Positions 37,460 through 47,400 of a stretch of DNA of 64,000 nucleotides are shown one piece after another. The DNA comes from Pseudarthrobacter phenanthrenivorans Sphe3 (GTDB taxonomy: Bacteria > Actinomycetota > Actinomycetes > Actinomycetales > Micrococcaceae): the NCBI RefSeq assembly GCF_000189535.1, contig NC_015145.1:2542001-2606000 (forward strand), given 5' to 3'. The translations under genes were made by a program, and so were the position numbers. Numbering within the stretch: the stretch's first letter is position 1; each line of letters opens with the position of its first letter. The notes under the pieces are model-generated. The model saw only the letters and a program-made list of their open reading frames with translations, was not told where the DNA came from and did no database searches.

Positions 37460-38839
37460 ATGACAACGGAGTCCACCACGGCCCGCCCCAAACAGCATCT
37501 GGTCCACAGCATGAAGCCGCGCCAGCTCACCATGATGGGGCTGGGCAGCGCCATTGGCGCCGGTCTCTTTCTCGGCTCGGGCGCGGGTGTACAGGCCGCG
37601 GGCCCGGCCGTACTGGTCTCTTATCTGGTGGCCGGCACCCTCATCATCCTGGTCATGTGGGCGCTGGGCGAGATGGCCGCGGCGAACCCGAACAGCGGAG
37701 CCTTCTCCGTCTACGCCGAACGCGCCCTTGGCAGAACCGCCGGGGCCACCGTCGGCTGGCTGTGGTGGCTCCAGCTGGTGGTGGTGATTGCCGCCGAAGC
37801 CCTGGGCGCCGCGGCACTGCTCTTCTCCGTATGGCCGGTTGTTCCCGTCTGGGCCCTGGCGCTGGTGTTCATGACCGTGTTCACCGGGATCAACCTTGCG
37901 GGCGTCCGGAACTTCGGCGAGTTCGAGTTCTGGTTTGCCATCCTCAAGGTCGCCGCAATCGTGCTGTTCCTGGCCGTGGGCGCCGCCCTGCTCCTGGGCG
38001 TCCTTCCGGACGTGGCCTCGCCGGGCCTGTCCAACCTCACTAGCGACTTTGCCCCGCACGGCCTGGGCGGCATTGCATCCGCACTTTTCGTGGTCATCTT
38101 CGCTTTCGGCGGCACCGAAATCGTCTCGGTGGCGGCAGCAGAAACGGAAAATCCGGAGCACAGCGTCACCAAGGCGATAAGGACCGTCGTCTGGCGCATC
38201 CTGGTGTTCTACATCGGCTCTGTACTGGTCATCGCGGCCGTTCTTCCCGCAACGTCGGAAAGCCTTGCCTCGCCCTTCGCCGGCGTGCTGGATGCCGCCC
38301 GGATCCCGGGCGCGGGCACGGCAATCACCCTGGTGGCCGTCGTGGCGCTCCTCTCGGCGCTGAACGCAAACCTGTACGGGGCATCCAGGATGGCCTACTC
38401 CCTGGCGCAGCGCTCGGCGGCCCCCTTCTTCCTGTCCCGCCTGGGCCGGGCCGGGGTGCCCATGCTGGCAGTGGGAGTCTCGGTAGCCTTTGGATTCGTG
38501 GCCACGGTGCTGGAGCTGCTGTTTCCGGACCGGATCCTTCCGGCCCTGTTCCAACTGGTGGGGTCCACCTGCCTGGTGGTGTGGGGCAGTGCGCTTGTTT
38601 CGCAGCTGATCCTGCGGCGCCGCGCCGACCGGGCAGGCCTACCGCTGCCGGTCCGGATGAAAGGCTTCCCCGGGCTCACCATCCTGGGGCTGGTCCTCCT
38701 GGGCCTGATCTTCGCGGTTGGCTTCAGCGCCGAGGGCAGCAGGGTGCAGCTGTTCAGCACGTTCGCCCTGATCGCGGGGATCGCCCTGGCCTCGGCGGTG
38801 GGTGCCCGGCTGACCTCCCGCGACCGCCGTCCCAACTAG
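37460..38839 (+). CDS. APC-family amino acid permease
   Basis: A 459-residue membrane transporter with about twelve helices. The first helix has the APC signature GLGSAIGAGLFLGSGAGVQAAG-type motif (GSAIGAGLFLGSG), followed by GPAVLVSYLVAG. It resembles the AnsP/GabP/CycA branch for amino acid import; the substrate is not known. The ATG at 37460 has AGAAGG upstream and lies divergently from nrtR. Its TAG stop is inside a long hairpin. Confidence 0.92.
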   Translation: MTTESTTARPKQHLVHSMKPRQLTMMGLGSAIGAGLFLGSGAGVQAAGPAVLVSYLVAGTLIILVMWALGEMAAANPNSGAFSVYAERALGRTAGATVGWLWWLQLVVVIAAEALGAAALLFSVWPVVPVWALALVFMTVFTGINLAGVRNFGEFEFWFAILKVAAIVLFLAVGAALLLGVLPDVASPGLSNLTSDFAPHGLGGIASALFVVIFAFGGTEIVSVAAAETENPEHSVTKAIRTVVWRILVFYIGSVLVIAAVLPATSESLASPFAGVLDAARIPGAGTAITLVAVVALLSALNANLYGASRMAYSLAQRSAAPFFLSRLGRAGVPMLAVGVSVAFGFVATVLELLFPDRILPALFQLVGSTCLVVWGSALVSQLILRRRADRAGLPLPVRMKGFPGLTILGLVLLGLIFAVGFSAEGSRVQLFSTFALIAGIALASAVGARLTSRDRRPN

Positions 38840-38889
38840 GTAGCAGCAAGTGTCGTTTTGGGCCTCCATAACGACAATTGCTGCTACCT
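38838..38889. repeat. 52-bp near-perfect palindrome after the APC permease gene
   Basis: AGGTAGCAGCAA (38838-38849) pairs with TTGCTGCTACCT (38878-38889), and inside it TGTCGTT (38851-38857) pairs with AACGACA (38870-38876), around a 12-base loop. It starts at the second base of the permease stop codon. It could act as a terminator, but its order and AT-rich inner arm look more like a dispersed palindromic element. Confidence 0.8.
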
Positions 38890-39020
38890 GGTTGAGGGCG
38901 TAAAGCGGCGGCCTGTGTTGGGAAGCTGCAGGTCCGGCGGCAGGTAGAGTAAATCCCAAAGCACGAGGTTCCGAAGCGCCGGGTCCCGCCCGGGCGCCGT
39001 ACTTGATGAGGACTGACACC

Positions 39021-39851
39021 ATGAGCGGCAGGCACACCGGCCACCAGCAGGCGCACACCGTGGAGGGCACAGACCCTCAGCTGTATGTGGCGGTGCATGA
39101 TCCCGCCGCTGATGCCGGGCTCCGGCCGGTCCTCCTGGTGCACGGGTTCTCCTCCTCCAGCAAGCTCAACTGGGAGGACACGGGCTGGGTGGCTGCCCTG
39201 CTGGACGCGGGCCGGCGCGTCATCACCATCGACCTCCCCGGCCACGGCCGCAGCGGCGCACCCGAGGACCGCGATTCCTACTCCCCCAGCAGGATCCGGG
39301 CAGACCTGCTGCAGACAGCGTTCGACGCCGGCGTGCGGCCTGTGCAGGACGGCGACCCTTCCAGCGGCCTGGACATAGTGGGCTATTCGCTGGGCTCCCG
39401 GCTGGCCTGGGAGTTCGGCGCCACCCAGCCGGAGACTGTCCACCGCCTCGTTCTGGGCGGCCCCAACGTCTCTGATCCACTGGCAGAGTTCGATCTCCGC
39501 GCCGCCCAGGACTACCTGGCCGACGGCACCCCGATCAAGGATGAATCCACCGCCAGCCTGCTCAAAATGGCCCTGCTCCTGCCCGGCAACAACATCTTCG
39601 CGCTGCTTTCCCTGGTGGAAGCCATCAAGGCCGAACCGTATGACCCTTCCGAGGCTGTGCCCCACGTGCCCATGCTCCTGGTGGCCGGCGACAAGGATGA
39701 CCGGCTTAGCAGCCTTCCGCAGCTGGCTGAACTGGCGCGCAGTGCCGGCTCCGCCGCCGAGCAGCTGATCCTGCCCGGCCGGAACCATACGAATGCCGTC
39801 ACCAGCCGGGCCTTCAAGCAGGCTGCCATCTCGTTCCTGGCCGGAGAATAG
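39021..39851 (+). CDS. Alpha/beta-hydrolase
   Basis: A 276-residue serine hydrolase-fold protein. It has the oxyanion-loop LLVHGFSSSSKLNW, the nucleophile elbow GYSLGS, an Asp region VAGDKDDR and a C-terminal His in GRNHTNAV. The substrate is unknown. The ATG at 39021 has GAGGA 8 bases upstream; an ATG at 39006 is less likely. It lies 25 bases before a phosphoribosyltransferase gene and probably forms an operon with it. Confidence 0.9.
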   Translation: MSGRHTGHQQAHTVEGTDPQLYVAVHDPAADAGLRPVLLVHGFSSSSKLNWEDTGWVAALLDAGRRVITIDLPGHGRSGAPEDRDSYSPSRIRADLLQTAFDAGVRPVQDGDPSSGLDIVGYSLGSRLAWEFGATQPETVHRLVLGGPNVSDPLAEFDLRAAQDYLADGTPIKDESTASLLKMALLLPGNNIFALLSLVEAIKAEPYDPSEAVPHVPMLLVAGDKDDRLSSLPQLAELARSAGSAAEQLILPGRNHTNAVTSRAFKQAAISFLAGE

Positions 39852-39876
39852 GCCGGCAGCACGGCCGGAGAGCCTG

Positions 39877-40524
39877 ATGGGCACGTTTTTCGAAGACCGC
39901 ACGGAGGCCGGTGAACGCCTCGCCGCCTTGCTCACGCAGTTCAGGGAGCGGCCGGAGACGGTGGTGCTGGGCCTGGCCCGCGGCGGCATCCCCGTGGCGG
40001 CCGCCGTCGCCAAGGCCCTGCACCTCCCGCTGGGCACCGTACTGGTCCGGAAGCTGGGAATTCCGGGCCATGAGGAAACGGCGTACGGCGCCCTGGCCTG
40101 GGTGGGCGGACGGACTGTCCGGCTGATCAACAAGCCCCTGCTGGACCGCGTCCTGGAACACGGGGTCCGGCCCGAATGGCTCGACGACGTTGAGCGGCGC
40201 GAGCGGACCGAACTGCTGCGCCGCGTGGAGGTCTATCCCGGCGCAGAGCTCGATGTCGCCGGGAAAACCGTGCTGCTGGTTGATGACGGACTGGCCACTG
40301 GAGCCACTATGAGGGCAGCAGTGGAGGCAGTCCGGGAGGGTGGTGCGGCGGCGGTCGTGGCGGCCGCCCCGGTTGGCTCCATTGACGCGGAGGCCTCTGT
40401 TGAGCGGGTGTGCGATGCGGTGCTGTGCCTGCACCTGCCGGGCAAGTTCCGGGCCGTGGGCAGCTTTTACCGCCACTTTGAACAGCTCACCGACGACGAC
40501 GCCATCAGCCTGCTGAAGCAGTAA
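39877..40524 (+). CDS. Phosphoribosyltransferase-fold protein
   Basis: A 215-residue protein with a type I PRTase domain. The PRPP loop is VLLVDDGLATGATMRAA and the N-terminal loop GLARGGIPVA. Such proteins, often beside hydrolase genes, have no assigned base substrate. The ATG at 39877 follows CCGGAGAG. Its 3' end runs into a 16-bp tandem repeat. Confidence 0.9.
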   Translation: MGTFFEDRTEAGERLAALLTQFRERPETVVLGLARGGIPVAAAVAKALHLPLGTVLVRKLGIPGHEETAYGALAWVGGRTVRLINKPLLDRVLEHGVRPEWLDDVERRERTELLRRVEVYPGAELDVAGKTVLLVDDGLATGATMRAAVEAVREGGAAAVVAAAPVGSIDAEASVERVCDAVLCLHLPGKFRAVGSFYRHFEQLTDDDAISLLKQ

Positions 40525-40563
40525 CACCGCCAAGCAGTAACACCGCGAAGCAGTATCGTCGCG
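40516..40563. repeat. 16-bp tandem repeat, three copies
   Basis: AAGCAGTAACACCGCC, AAGCAGTAACACCGCG and AAGCAGTATCGTCGCG follow each other. The first copy contains the last codons (Lys-Gln) and stop of the phosphoribosyltransferase gene. This looks like a local duplication of the gene's end. Confidence 0.85.
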
Positions 40564-40582
40564 CTGCCTTAGCCGGCACCAC

Positions 40583-40617
40583 ACGGCGGGCCGGACCGCC
40601 ATGGTCCGGCCCGCCGT
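40583..40617. terminator. Terminator between convergent genes
   Basis: A perfect 15-bp stem, ACGGCGGGCCGGACC with GGTCCGGCCCGCCGT, around a 5-base loop. It serves the phosphoribosyltransferase gene and the MFS gene from opposite sides. Confidence 0.8.
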
Positions 40618-40651
40618 CGTTCTTCCTGGCCCGTGTGCTTCAGGCCCCTGG

Positions 40652-41983
40652 TTAGTGGTGGCTGACGCCCAGCGGACGGCCCTTCGTCTCCTTGGCCAGC
40701 ACCACGCCGACGGCGGAGATGACGCACAGGATCATGATGTAGATACCGATGGAGCCGGTCCACTTGGTGGACTGCAGCAGGGCCTCAGCGATGGTCGCCG
40801 CGAAGGCACCGCCCAGGATGGCGCCGAACGCGTAACCGATGGAGATGCCCGAGTACCGGACATTCGCCGGGAACATCTCGGCGTACATAGCGGACATGGG
40901 GCCGTAGGAGAGCCCGAGTCCGATGGTGAGGACGAACAGCGCCAGGCCGTAAAGCCAGATGTTCTTGGTGTCGATGAGGGCGAACATCGGGATCATCCAG
41001 GCGAAGATGATGGCATAGCCGGTCAGGAAGGTCTTCACACGGCCAATGCGGTCCGAGAGCCAGCCGCCGGCAAGGGTGAAGATCAGCCAGCCGAAGGATG
41101 CCAGGGTCGTGGCCAGGAGGACCTGCGGCGTAGGCATCTGCAGCGTCCTGGTGGCGTAGGCGATAAAGAACGCAATCAGCAGGTAGCCCGCTGCGTTGTT
41201 CGCGATGAAGATCATGGTGGAGTACAGGACAGGCTTCTTGTGCTTGCGGACCAGCTCCCCCAGGGGCGCCTTGCTTTCCTGCTTCCGTGCGGCCATCTCC
41301 TGGAAAACAGGGCTTTCGGCGACGGCACGGCGGATCAGGTATCCCACAACGATCAGGACGATGGAGAGCAGGAACGGCACACGCCAACCCCAGGCAGCAA
41401 AGTCTTCCTTGGGCATGCTGCTGTTGAGGAAGTAGAGCAGGCCAGTGGCAAGGATCATGCCGATGGGCACTCCGATTTGCGGGTAGGCGCCAAAGAGTCC
41501 GCGCTTGTTCAGCGGGGCGTGTTCAACGGCCATCAGCGCCGCACCGCCCCATTCGCCGCCGGCGGAGAAACCCTGGATGATGCGCAGCGTGATCAGGAGG
41601 ACCGGCGCCCAGAAGCCTATCTGGGCATAGGTGGGCAGCATGCCGATCAGGGCCGTGGCGGCGCCCATCATGACCAGGGTGAAGACCAGCATTGCTTTGC
41701 GTCCGAGGCGGTCACCAAGGTGCCCGGCAACCACAGCGCCCAGGGGGCGGAAGAGGAAGCTGATGCCGATCAACGCAAACGAAAGGATCTGTGCCAGTCC
41801 GGGGTTGGACTGGTTCAGCGGGGCGAGGAACAGCGGTGACAGCAGCGTTGCGGTCAGCTGGGCAAAGATGAAGAAGTCGTACCACTCGATGGTGGTGCCG
41901 ACGAGGGTGCCGGCGAGGACCTTGCGCTCCTCCCGCCGGGAACTGGGACCGGCGAGTGTGTCCACCTTGGAAGGTGTGGTCAT
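40652..41983 (-). CDS. MFS metabolite:proton symporter (ProP/ShiA-like)
   Basis: A 443-residue, twelve-helix transporter. The N-terminus GTTIEWYDFFIFA, GHLGDRLGRKAML and RIIQGFSAGGEWGGA are signatures of the metabolite/H+ symporter branch that takes up shikimate, citrate, proline or betaine-like compounds. The substrate is unknown. It is divergent from an IclR regulator, which may control it. The ATG at 41983 is used. Confidence 0.92.
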   Translation of the reverse strand: MTTPSKVDTLAGPSSRREERKVLAGTLVGTTIEWYDFFIFAQLTATLLSPLFLAPLNQSNPGLAQILSFALIGISFLFRPLGAVVAGHLGDRLGRKAMLVFTLVMMGAATALIGMLPTYAQIGFWAPVLLITLRIIQGFSAGGEWGGAALMAVEHAPLNKRGLFGAYPQIGVPIGMILATGLLYFLNSSMPKEDFAAWGWRVPFLLSIVLIVVGYLIRRAVAESPVFQEMAARKQESKAPLGELVRKHKKPVLYSTMIFIANNAAGYLLIAFFIAYATRTLQMPTPQVLLATTLASFGWLIFTLAGGWLSDRIGRVKTFLTGYAIIFAWMIPMFALIDTKNIWLYGLALFVLTIGLGLSYGPMSAMYAEMFPANVRYSGISIGYAFGAILGGAFAATIAEALLQSTKWTGSIGIYIMILCVISAVGVVLAKETKGRPLGVSHH

Positions 41984-42290
41984 TGAAACTCCATTGTTTA
42001 AGGCAGCAGCGCTGCCGGGACGCCTTCAGGATTACCGACAGAACGGTCAGTTAGTTAGTAGGGTACTACGAAAATGTGAGCCGGAACACGGGCTGCTGAA
42101 ATTTTTATTCCGACTGCCGAAGCGGCAGGAGTTTTGCTCCACCCTTGGGCCCGGAGGCGGCAGCCTTATGGACCAGCGCGACGTGGCGTTCTATATTTGA
42201 ACTGCCGTTTCGTATTGAGGACACTACCGGCGTACCGGGCGCCTGACAAGAGTGGCACCCCGCGTGCCCCTGCCACCTAGGATGGACACC
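41984..42290. other. Divergent regulatory region between MFS and IclR genes
   Basis: This 307-base gap has no gene. It holds the promoters of both genes. A weak inverted repeat, ACCG-N6-CGGT (42034-42047), lies about 50 bases before the MFS start, and GTAG-GGTA-CTAC nearby. Both are possible regulator sites but are short. The AT-rich part around 42080-42120 is noticeable in this high-GC DNA. Confidence 0.4.
42278..42283 (+). promoter_or_regulatory. -10 element of the IclR gene, probably leaderless
   Basis: TAGGAT, then 7 bases, then the ATG at 42291. Confidence 0.45.
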
Positions 42291-43025
42291 ATGAATCCCA
42301 CCGCTGCAGCGCCGGCCGGGGCGGCACCCGCGCAGGCTTCCCCGTCGCAGACCCTCTCCCGTGGAATCCGTGCCCTCGAGATCCTGGCAGCGGCCGCCGG
42401 CCCCTTGACCATCGCGGAACTGGCAGACGCCATGGGGGTGCACCGTTCGGTGGCCTACCGCATCCTCCGGACCCTCGAGGACCATTCGCTCCTTGTCCGG
42501 GACGACGCGGGGCGCGTCCAGCCAGGCCCGGGACTGGCGGTGCTGGCTCGGGGTGTGTCACGGAACCTGCAGGCCGCGGCCCTGCCGGAACTGACGCAGC
42601 TGGCCAACACCCTGGACATGACGGCGTTCGTGGCCGTGTGGGACCACCATGACTGCATTACCCTGCTGACGGTGGAGCCGCGCCATTCAGGTGCCACGGT
42701 GGCGCAGCATCCCGGCACGCGCCACCCAATCAACGCAGGCGCACCGGGTATTGCCATCCAGTCCGCCCTCACCGAGGCGGAATGGGAACGGCTGGCTACG
42801 GGAATCCCTTACCGCCCCGAAGCCGCCGAGGCCCGCAGCACGGGCTACTCCGCCAGCCACGACGAGGTCATCGCAGGCGTTTCGTCTCTCGCTGCGCCCA
42901 TCAGGGTCCCCGGCGGGCGCCCTGCCGCCCTCGCCGTCGTCTATATCCGGTCATCCCATGACCCTGCCGCGGTGGGCGCGGCCCTCGTTGAAAGCGCCGG
43001 CAGGATCCAGCGGCAGCTCGCTTAA
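42291..43025 (+). CDS. IclR-family transcriptional regulator
   Basis: A 244-residue regulator: an N-terminal winged helix (about 20-85; LTIAELADAMGVHRSVAYRILRTLE) and a C-terminal effector domain (about 90-244; HPINAGAPGIAIQSALTE). It probably regulates the divergent MFS symporter. The ATG at 42291 is preferred to 42282 because TAGGAT ends 7 bases before it. The TAA stop overlaps the stop of the convergent MFS gene within TTAA. Confidence 0.9.
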   Translation: MNPTAAAPAGAAPAQASPSQTLSRGIRALEILAAAAGPLTIAELADAMGVHRSVAYRILRTLEDHSLLVRDDAGRVQPGPGLAVLARGVSRNLQAAALPELTQLANTLDMTAFVAVWDHHDCITLLTVEPRHSGATVAQHPGTRHPINAGAPGIAIQSALTEAEWERLATGIPYRPEAAEARSTGYSASHDEVIAGVSSLAAPIRVPGGRPAALAVVYIRSSHDPAAVGAALVESAGRIQRQLA

Positions 43026-44368
43026 AGCCGGCGGCGAAGAACGACGGCGGCTCCCGCGCCCAGGAGCGCGAGCGCGGCAGCAGCACAGACAGGAACAAGG
43101 AATGCGGCCTGGTACCCGTGCATCTCTGCCAGCTGGCCCCCGAGGAATGAACCCACCGCCGTACCGGCCACGATTCCGCTGGCAAGCGCAGTCATGACGG
43201 TGCCCAGCCGGCCGGCGGGAGCAACAGTGCCGCCGGCCGCAAACACCGTGACCATGACCGGACCCACCGGAAGGCCCAGGGCCAGCAGCACCGCAACCAT
43301 TGCGGGCATCGAGGACGGCAGGAGCAGCAACAGCGCCAGGGCGCTCATCAGCCCCGCGCACACGATCCACCGCCAGGACAGGCTGAAGCGCGCCGGCCAG
43401 TAGGCAACGGACAGCGCTGCCACCGCGGAGCTCAAACCCATCACGGCATACAGCAGGCCGGCCGTCTCCGATCCTGCAAACCCTGCCGAGAACGGGCTGA
43501 GGGCCGCTTGGGTGGAGCCGAAGAATGTTCCCATGCAGACCATTGCGAGCACCGGCAATGCCACCGCTGCCGGCAGCATTTCCCGCCGGCGGCTGCCGCC
43601 TTCCGTAGTTATGGCGTCTGCTTTGGGGTTCCCGCCTGACATTGCCCCGGGCAGTTTGACTGCCCGGTGCATCTGGACTGCCCGGTGCGTGGGGTGCACA
43701 GCGAAGGCCGGCACGAGGAGAATCGTCATGGCCGCCGCCAGGGCGAGTGGCAGCCAGGGCGCCAGGAGGCTGGCAAGGATTCCCACCAGTGCCGGTCCCA
43801 GGACAAAGGTGACTTCATCGGCAGTGCTCTCATAGGAAAGTGCCGTGTCCAGGTCACGCCTCCGTTCCGCCGGCGCACCTTGGGAAGCCAAAGCCATCCA
43901 ACGGACCCTGGCCAGGGGACCCACCTGGGGGCAGCTGGCTCCGGACAGGAAGGAAGCGGCGAGCACCATGGCGGGTATCCCGCCATGACCCGCCATGGCT
44001 TGGGCCGCCACGATCAGGGCAACCACGGCAAGGGTGTTAAAAAGTGCAGCCAGCAGCAGGATCGGACGCTGCCCCCTCCGGTCGGCGAGGGCGCCCAGGA
44101 CAGGCGCTCCCACGGCCGATCCGATGCCCACCGCTCCGGCGGCCGTGCCGCCCAAGGCATAGGACCCGCTGACTGAGGTGACCAGCGTGAGCGTCCCCAG
44201 CGCCAGCATTGCCAGCGGAAGCCTGGCGAACAGTCCCAGGGGGATGAAGCTGCGTCCTGCCAGCAGGGGAAGCCGGGCGAACCTGCCGGAGGAGGCTGGG
44301 CCTGACGGGACGGGTTGTTCGGCCGGGCGGGATGCCGGGGTGCCGGCTTGTTGCGTTGGTGAGTTCAA
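43022..44368 (-). CDS. MFS transporter with uncertain start
   Basis: A 448-residue, twelve-helix MFS protein of the drug/sugar efflux type (GAPVLGALADRRGQRPILL is the MFS loop). The first codon that allows the whole reading frame is TTG at 44368. It has only a weak ribosome binding site. A strong one (GGAGGAGGG) precedes an ATG at 44395 in the same frame, but a TGA stops this after Met-Arg-Arg-Ile. So the gene either starts at the TTG, restarts after the short ORF, or has a nonsense mutation. Its product may be silent. Confidence 0.8.
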   Translation of the reverse strand: MNSPTQQAGTPASRPAEQPVPSGPASSGRFARLPLLAGRSFIPLGLFARLPLAMLALGTLTLVTSVSGSYALGGTAAGAVGIGSAVGAPVLGALADRRGQRPILLLAALFNTLAVVALIVAAQAMAGHGGIPAMVLAASFLSGASCPQVGPLARVRWMALASQGAPAERRRDLDTALSYESTADEVTFVLGPALVGILASLLAPWLPLALAAAMTILLVPAFAVHPTHRAVQMHRAVKLPGAMSGGNPKADAITTEGGSRRREMLPAAVALPVLAMVCMGTFFGSTQAALSPFSAGFAGSETAGLLYAVMGLSSAVAALSVAYWPARFSLSWRWIVCAGLMSALALLLLLPSSMPAMVAVLLALGLPVGPVMVTVFAAGGTVAPAGRLGTVMTALASGIVAGTAVGSFLGGQLAEMHGYQAAFLVPVCAAAALALLGAGAAVVLRRRL

Positions 44369-44380
44369 TTCCGGGCTCGC

Positions 44381-44395
44381 TCATATCCTGCGCAT
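44381..44395 (-). other. Four-codon ORF with a strong ribosome binding site
   Basis: GGGAGGAGGGACG precedes ATG CGC AGG ATA TGA. The stop is in frame with the MFS gene and 12 bases before its TTG. It may be a translational control element or the broken true start of that gene. Confidence 0.5.
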
Positions 44396-44465
44396 CGTCC
44401 CTCCTCCCGATGCGCGCAACCCGGTAACTGTCAAAGTATATCCGCCCGACGGGACAGGACCAGGG

Positions 44466-47400
44466 TCAGGCGGGCGCATCCAGGGAGTCCGATATCCGCA
44501 GCGTCGAGCCGTTCCGCCCCTTCATCACCTGGAGCTGGGCGCCGATACGCTGCTTCATCTCTGCCACATGGCTGACAAGTCCTACCACGCGCCCGCCGTC
44601 CCGCAGGCCTTCAAGGGCATCCATGACCTGTTCCAGGGACTGCTCGTCCAGGCTCCCGAATCCTTCGTCCACGAAGAGCGTTTCGATCTCCACTCCCCCT
44701 GCCTCCTGCTGCACCACATCCGCCAGCCCCAGGGCCAGGGACAGGGATGCCATGAAGGATTCCCCTCCGGACAGCGTGGAGGTGTCCCGGCGGAACCCCG
44801 TCCACTGGTCCACCACTTCCAGGCCAAGCCCTGACTTTGCCCCGCGCGCGGCCCTGGCGTCCGTGTGCTGGAGGAGATAGCGGCCATCGCTCATGGCCAC
44901 CAGCCGCTCCGAAGCTGCGAGCGCAACCTGCTCCAGGCGGGCGGCCAGTACGTAGCTGTTGAGGCTCATCCGGTAGGCGTTCTCACCGCGGCCCGCAGCG
45001 GCGTCTGCCAGCCCGGCCAGCATCCGTGCCCGCTCCGCCGGCTGCTGCGCAGATCCCGCGAGTTCGTCGTATTCCGCACGGATGCTTTGCAGCGAGGCGA
45101 GGCAGCGGGCGGCCATGCCGGCAGCCAAATCCGCGTCCCGGGCCTCCCGTGCGGCCGCAGCCGCAACCTCCCGAAGGGCGCCAAGCCGTTCCCCGTCGGG
45201 TTCGTAACCGGCGGTTTTTTCCTCAAGGGCCTGCAGGATGTCCGCGGACACGAAAAGCTCTGCCACCTTGGCTTCCTCATCCTGAGCCGCACGTATTCCT
45301 GACTCAAGCGCCTCCGCCGCGGCACCGTCGAGCAGCTGCTCCCGCGCCTCGACGGCGGTGGAGAAACCTGCCGCGGGCAGTGCCAGTTCCAGTTCTTCCC
45401 GCGCCTCGGCATGCTGGGCCTGCATCCTGCCAAGATGCCCGTGCGCCTCCACAGCCTTAGCCAGAACCGCCACTGCGTCCTCCAGCGCCCGTAACCGCTT
45501 GGGCAGGCTCCGGTGGCCTCCCCTCAGCTCGGCCAAGGAAACGTCCAGGGCAGCCGCCTGTTCGGACACGTCCTCCAGGGATGCCGCCGTCCGGGCCAGC
45601 TCGCCTTCGGTTCCGGTCCGTGCTTCCTGCACAGCCGCCAGCGCAGCAGCAAGCTCGTCAAGCCGCAGCCGCGACAAGCGCAGCTCAGCCTCGGCGGCTT
45701 CCGCGTCTGCCGCTGCCCGGCCTGCACTTTCCGCGGCGTCCAGGGCGGCGGCCTCGGGCGTGTCCCCGCCCTGCCCGGCAAGGACAGCCACCAGTTGGCT
45801 GGCGTTCCCCCATTCTGCAGCCACCCGGTTGAAAGCGGCTTCCGCCGCCTCGTGGACCAGCCGCGCGTCTTCCTCTTCCTGGGCAAGAGCGGGACCGCCG
45901 TGTCCACCCGCTGCGGGATCAGGGTGGTCATGGCTGCCGCAGACAGGGCATTGCTCCCCCTGCACAAGTCCAGCCGCCAGTTCCGCAGCAGCATTGGCAA
46001 GCCGTTGTTCCCTTAGGTCCAGCCAGCGGCGCTTGGCCTCCAGCTGCTGCTCCCGGGATTCATCATGGCGGACCTTCACCAGGTTGCGTGCGGACACTGC
46101 GGAAGCGTAGCGCTTGACCACGTCCAGCAATTCCTGTGCCGCCGCTGCCTCCTTCCGCCGCAGGGCGACTGCGGCCGAGCGCTGCTCCAGTTCCTGCAGC
46201 CCGCCGCTGATGCGGGTCCGTTCCGCTTGGAGTTCTTCCGTACGGCTTCCGTCGCGGGCCAGGACAGCGGCGAGCTCCTCCCGCTTTTTCGCCAAGACGC
46301 TGTGTCGCTTCCGGAGGGCCAGCAGCCGGTCCTCGTCCGGCAGCCTGGCCTCCACCACGGCGAGGAGGGAGCGCAGGCGGCCGAGTTCGGCATCGGCACC
46401 CGCCACCGGTTGTGCTGTGCCCGCGGCGGCGAAATCGGCGGAGAAATCAAGGTCCAGCCGGGACAGCTCGGCGTCTTCTCCGGCAGCAAGGCGCAGCAGC
46501 GTGACTGCCGACTCCGCCGCGTTGGCCGCACTGCGTACCTTCGCATCTGCGGAGTCGAGAGCCCGCAACTGCGCGTCCAGCACCTCTGCCTTCCGGTGCC
46601 GGGAAAGCCGAAGGAGCTGGCCCTCAAGCAGCGGTGCAGCCTGCTCCGCCGCCGCTTTGCGGGCCTCGGCGGAATCCAGTTTGCGGCGCCGGTCTTCACG
46701 CGCCGCCTCAGCTTCCACGGCGTTCCGGCATCCGTTGCTTCCGGCTTCAGCTTCCTCCGCGCGCCCCGCCAATTCCTGGCGGCGCAGTCCCACAGCGTTT
46801 TCGAGCCAGGTGAGGCGCGCGGCCGTATCCTCCACGGGAGGAGCGCCTGCCCCGTCAAGTTCCAGGGGGTCCGCTTCGGCTTCCGCCCGGACAGCCAGGA
46901 GTTCAAGCTGGCCCGCCAGGACCGAGACTTCCTCCTTGGCGGCCTGGGCCTGGCGCGAGAGTTCCAGTTCAACCGCTTCGAACCGTTCGGTCCCAAAAAG
47001 CTTCTGCAGGAGTTCCAGCCGGTCGGTGGCTTTGGACCGCAGGAAGGCTGCGAAGTCACCCTGCGGCAGCATGACGACGCGGGTGAACTGTTCCCGGTCC
47101 ATTCCCAGCAGCGCCAGGATCTCAGCACCGGCCTCATCGTTGCGGGCGGACTTCTCGGTCCACGTGCCGTCCACGCGTTCCCGGAGCAGCGTCTTGGCCT
47201 GCTGGGTGGTGAAGCCGTTCTTCCCGCGGGCGCTCGGCTTGTCCCACGCCGGTGAACGCGTCACTTCATACCTGCGGCCCTGGGCAGAGAATTCGCAGGT
47301 GACTGCAGGTTCCTGCGCGGGTTCCGCGTGGTCACTGCGGAGCCGCTTCCCGTCCTGGCGGGCGCCGGGCACCGAGCCGTACAGGGCGAAGCAGATGGCA

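Noticed and set aside
42034..42047. TetR-type operator ACCG-N6-CGGT near the MFS start
   Set aside because: Arms of only four bases are expected by chance, and the neighbouring regulator is IclR-type, so it is not claimed as a site.
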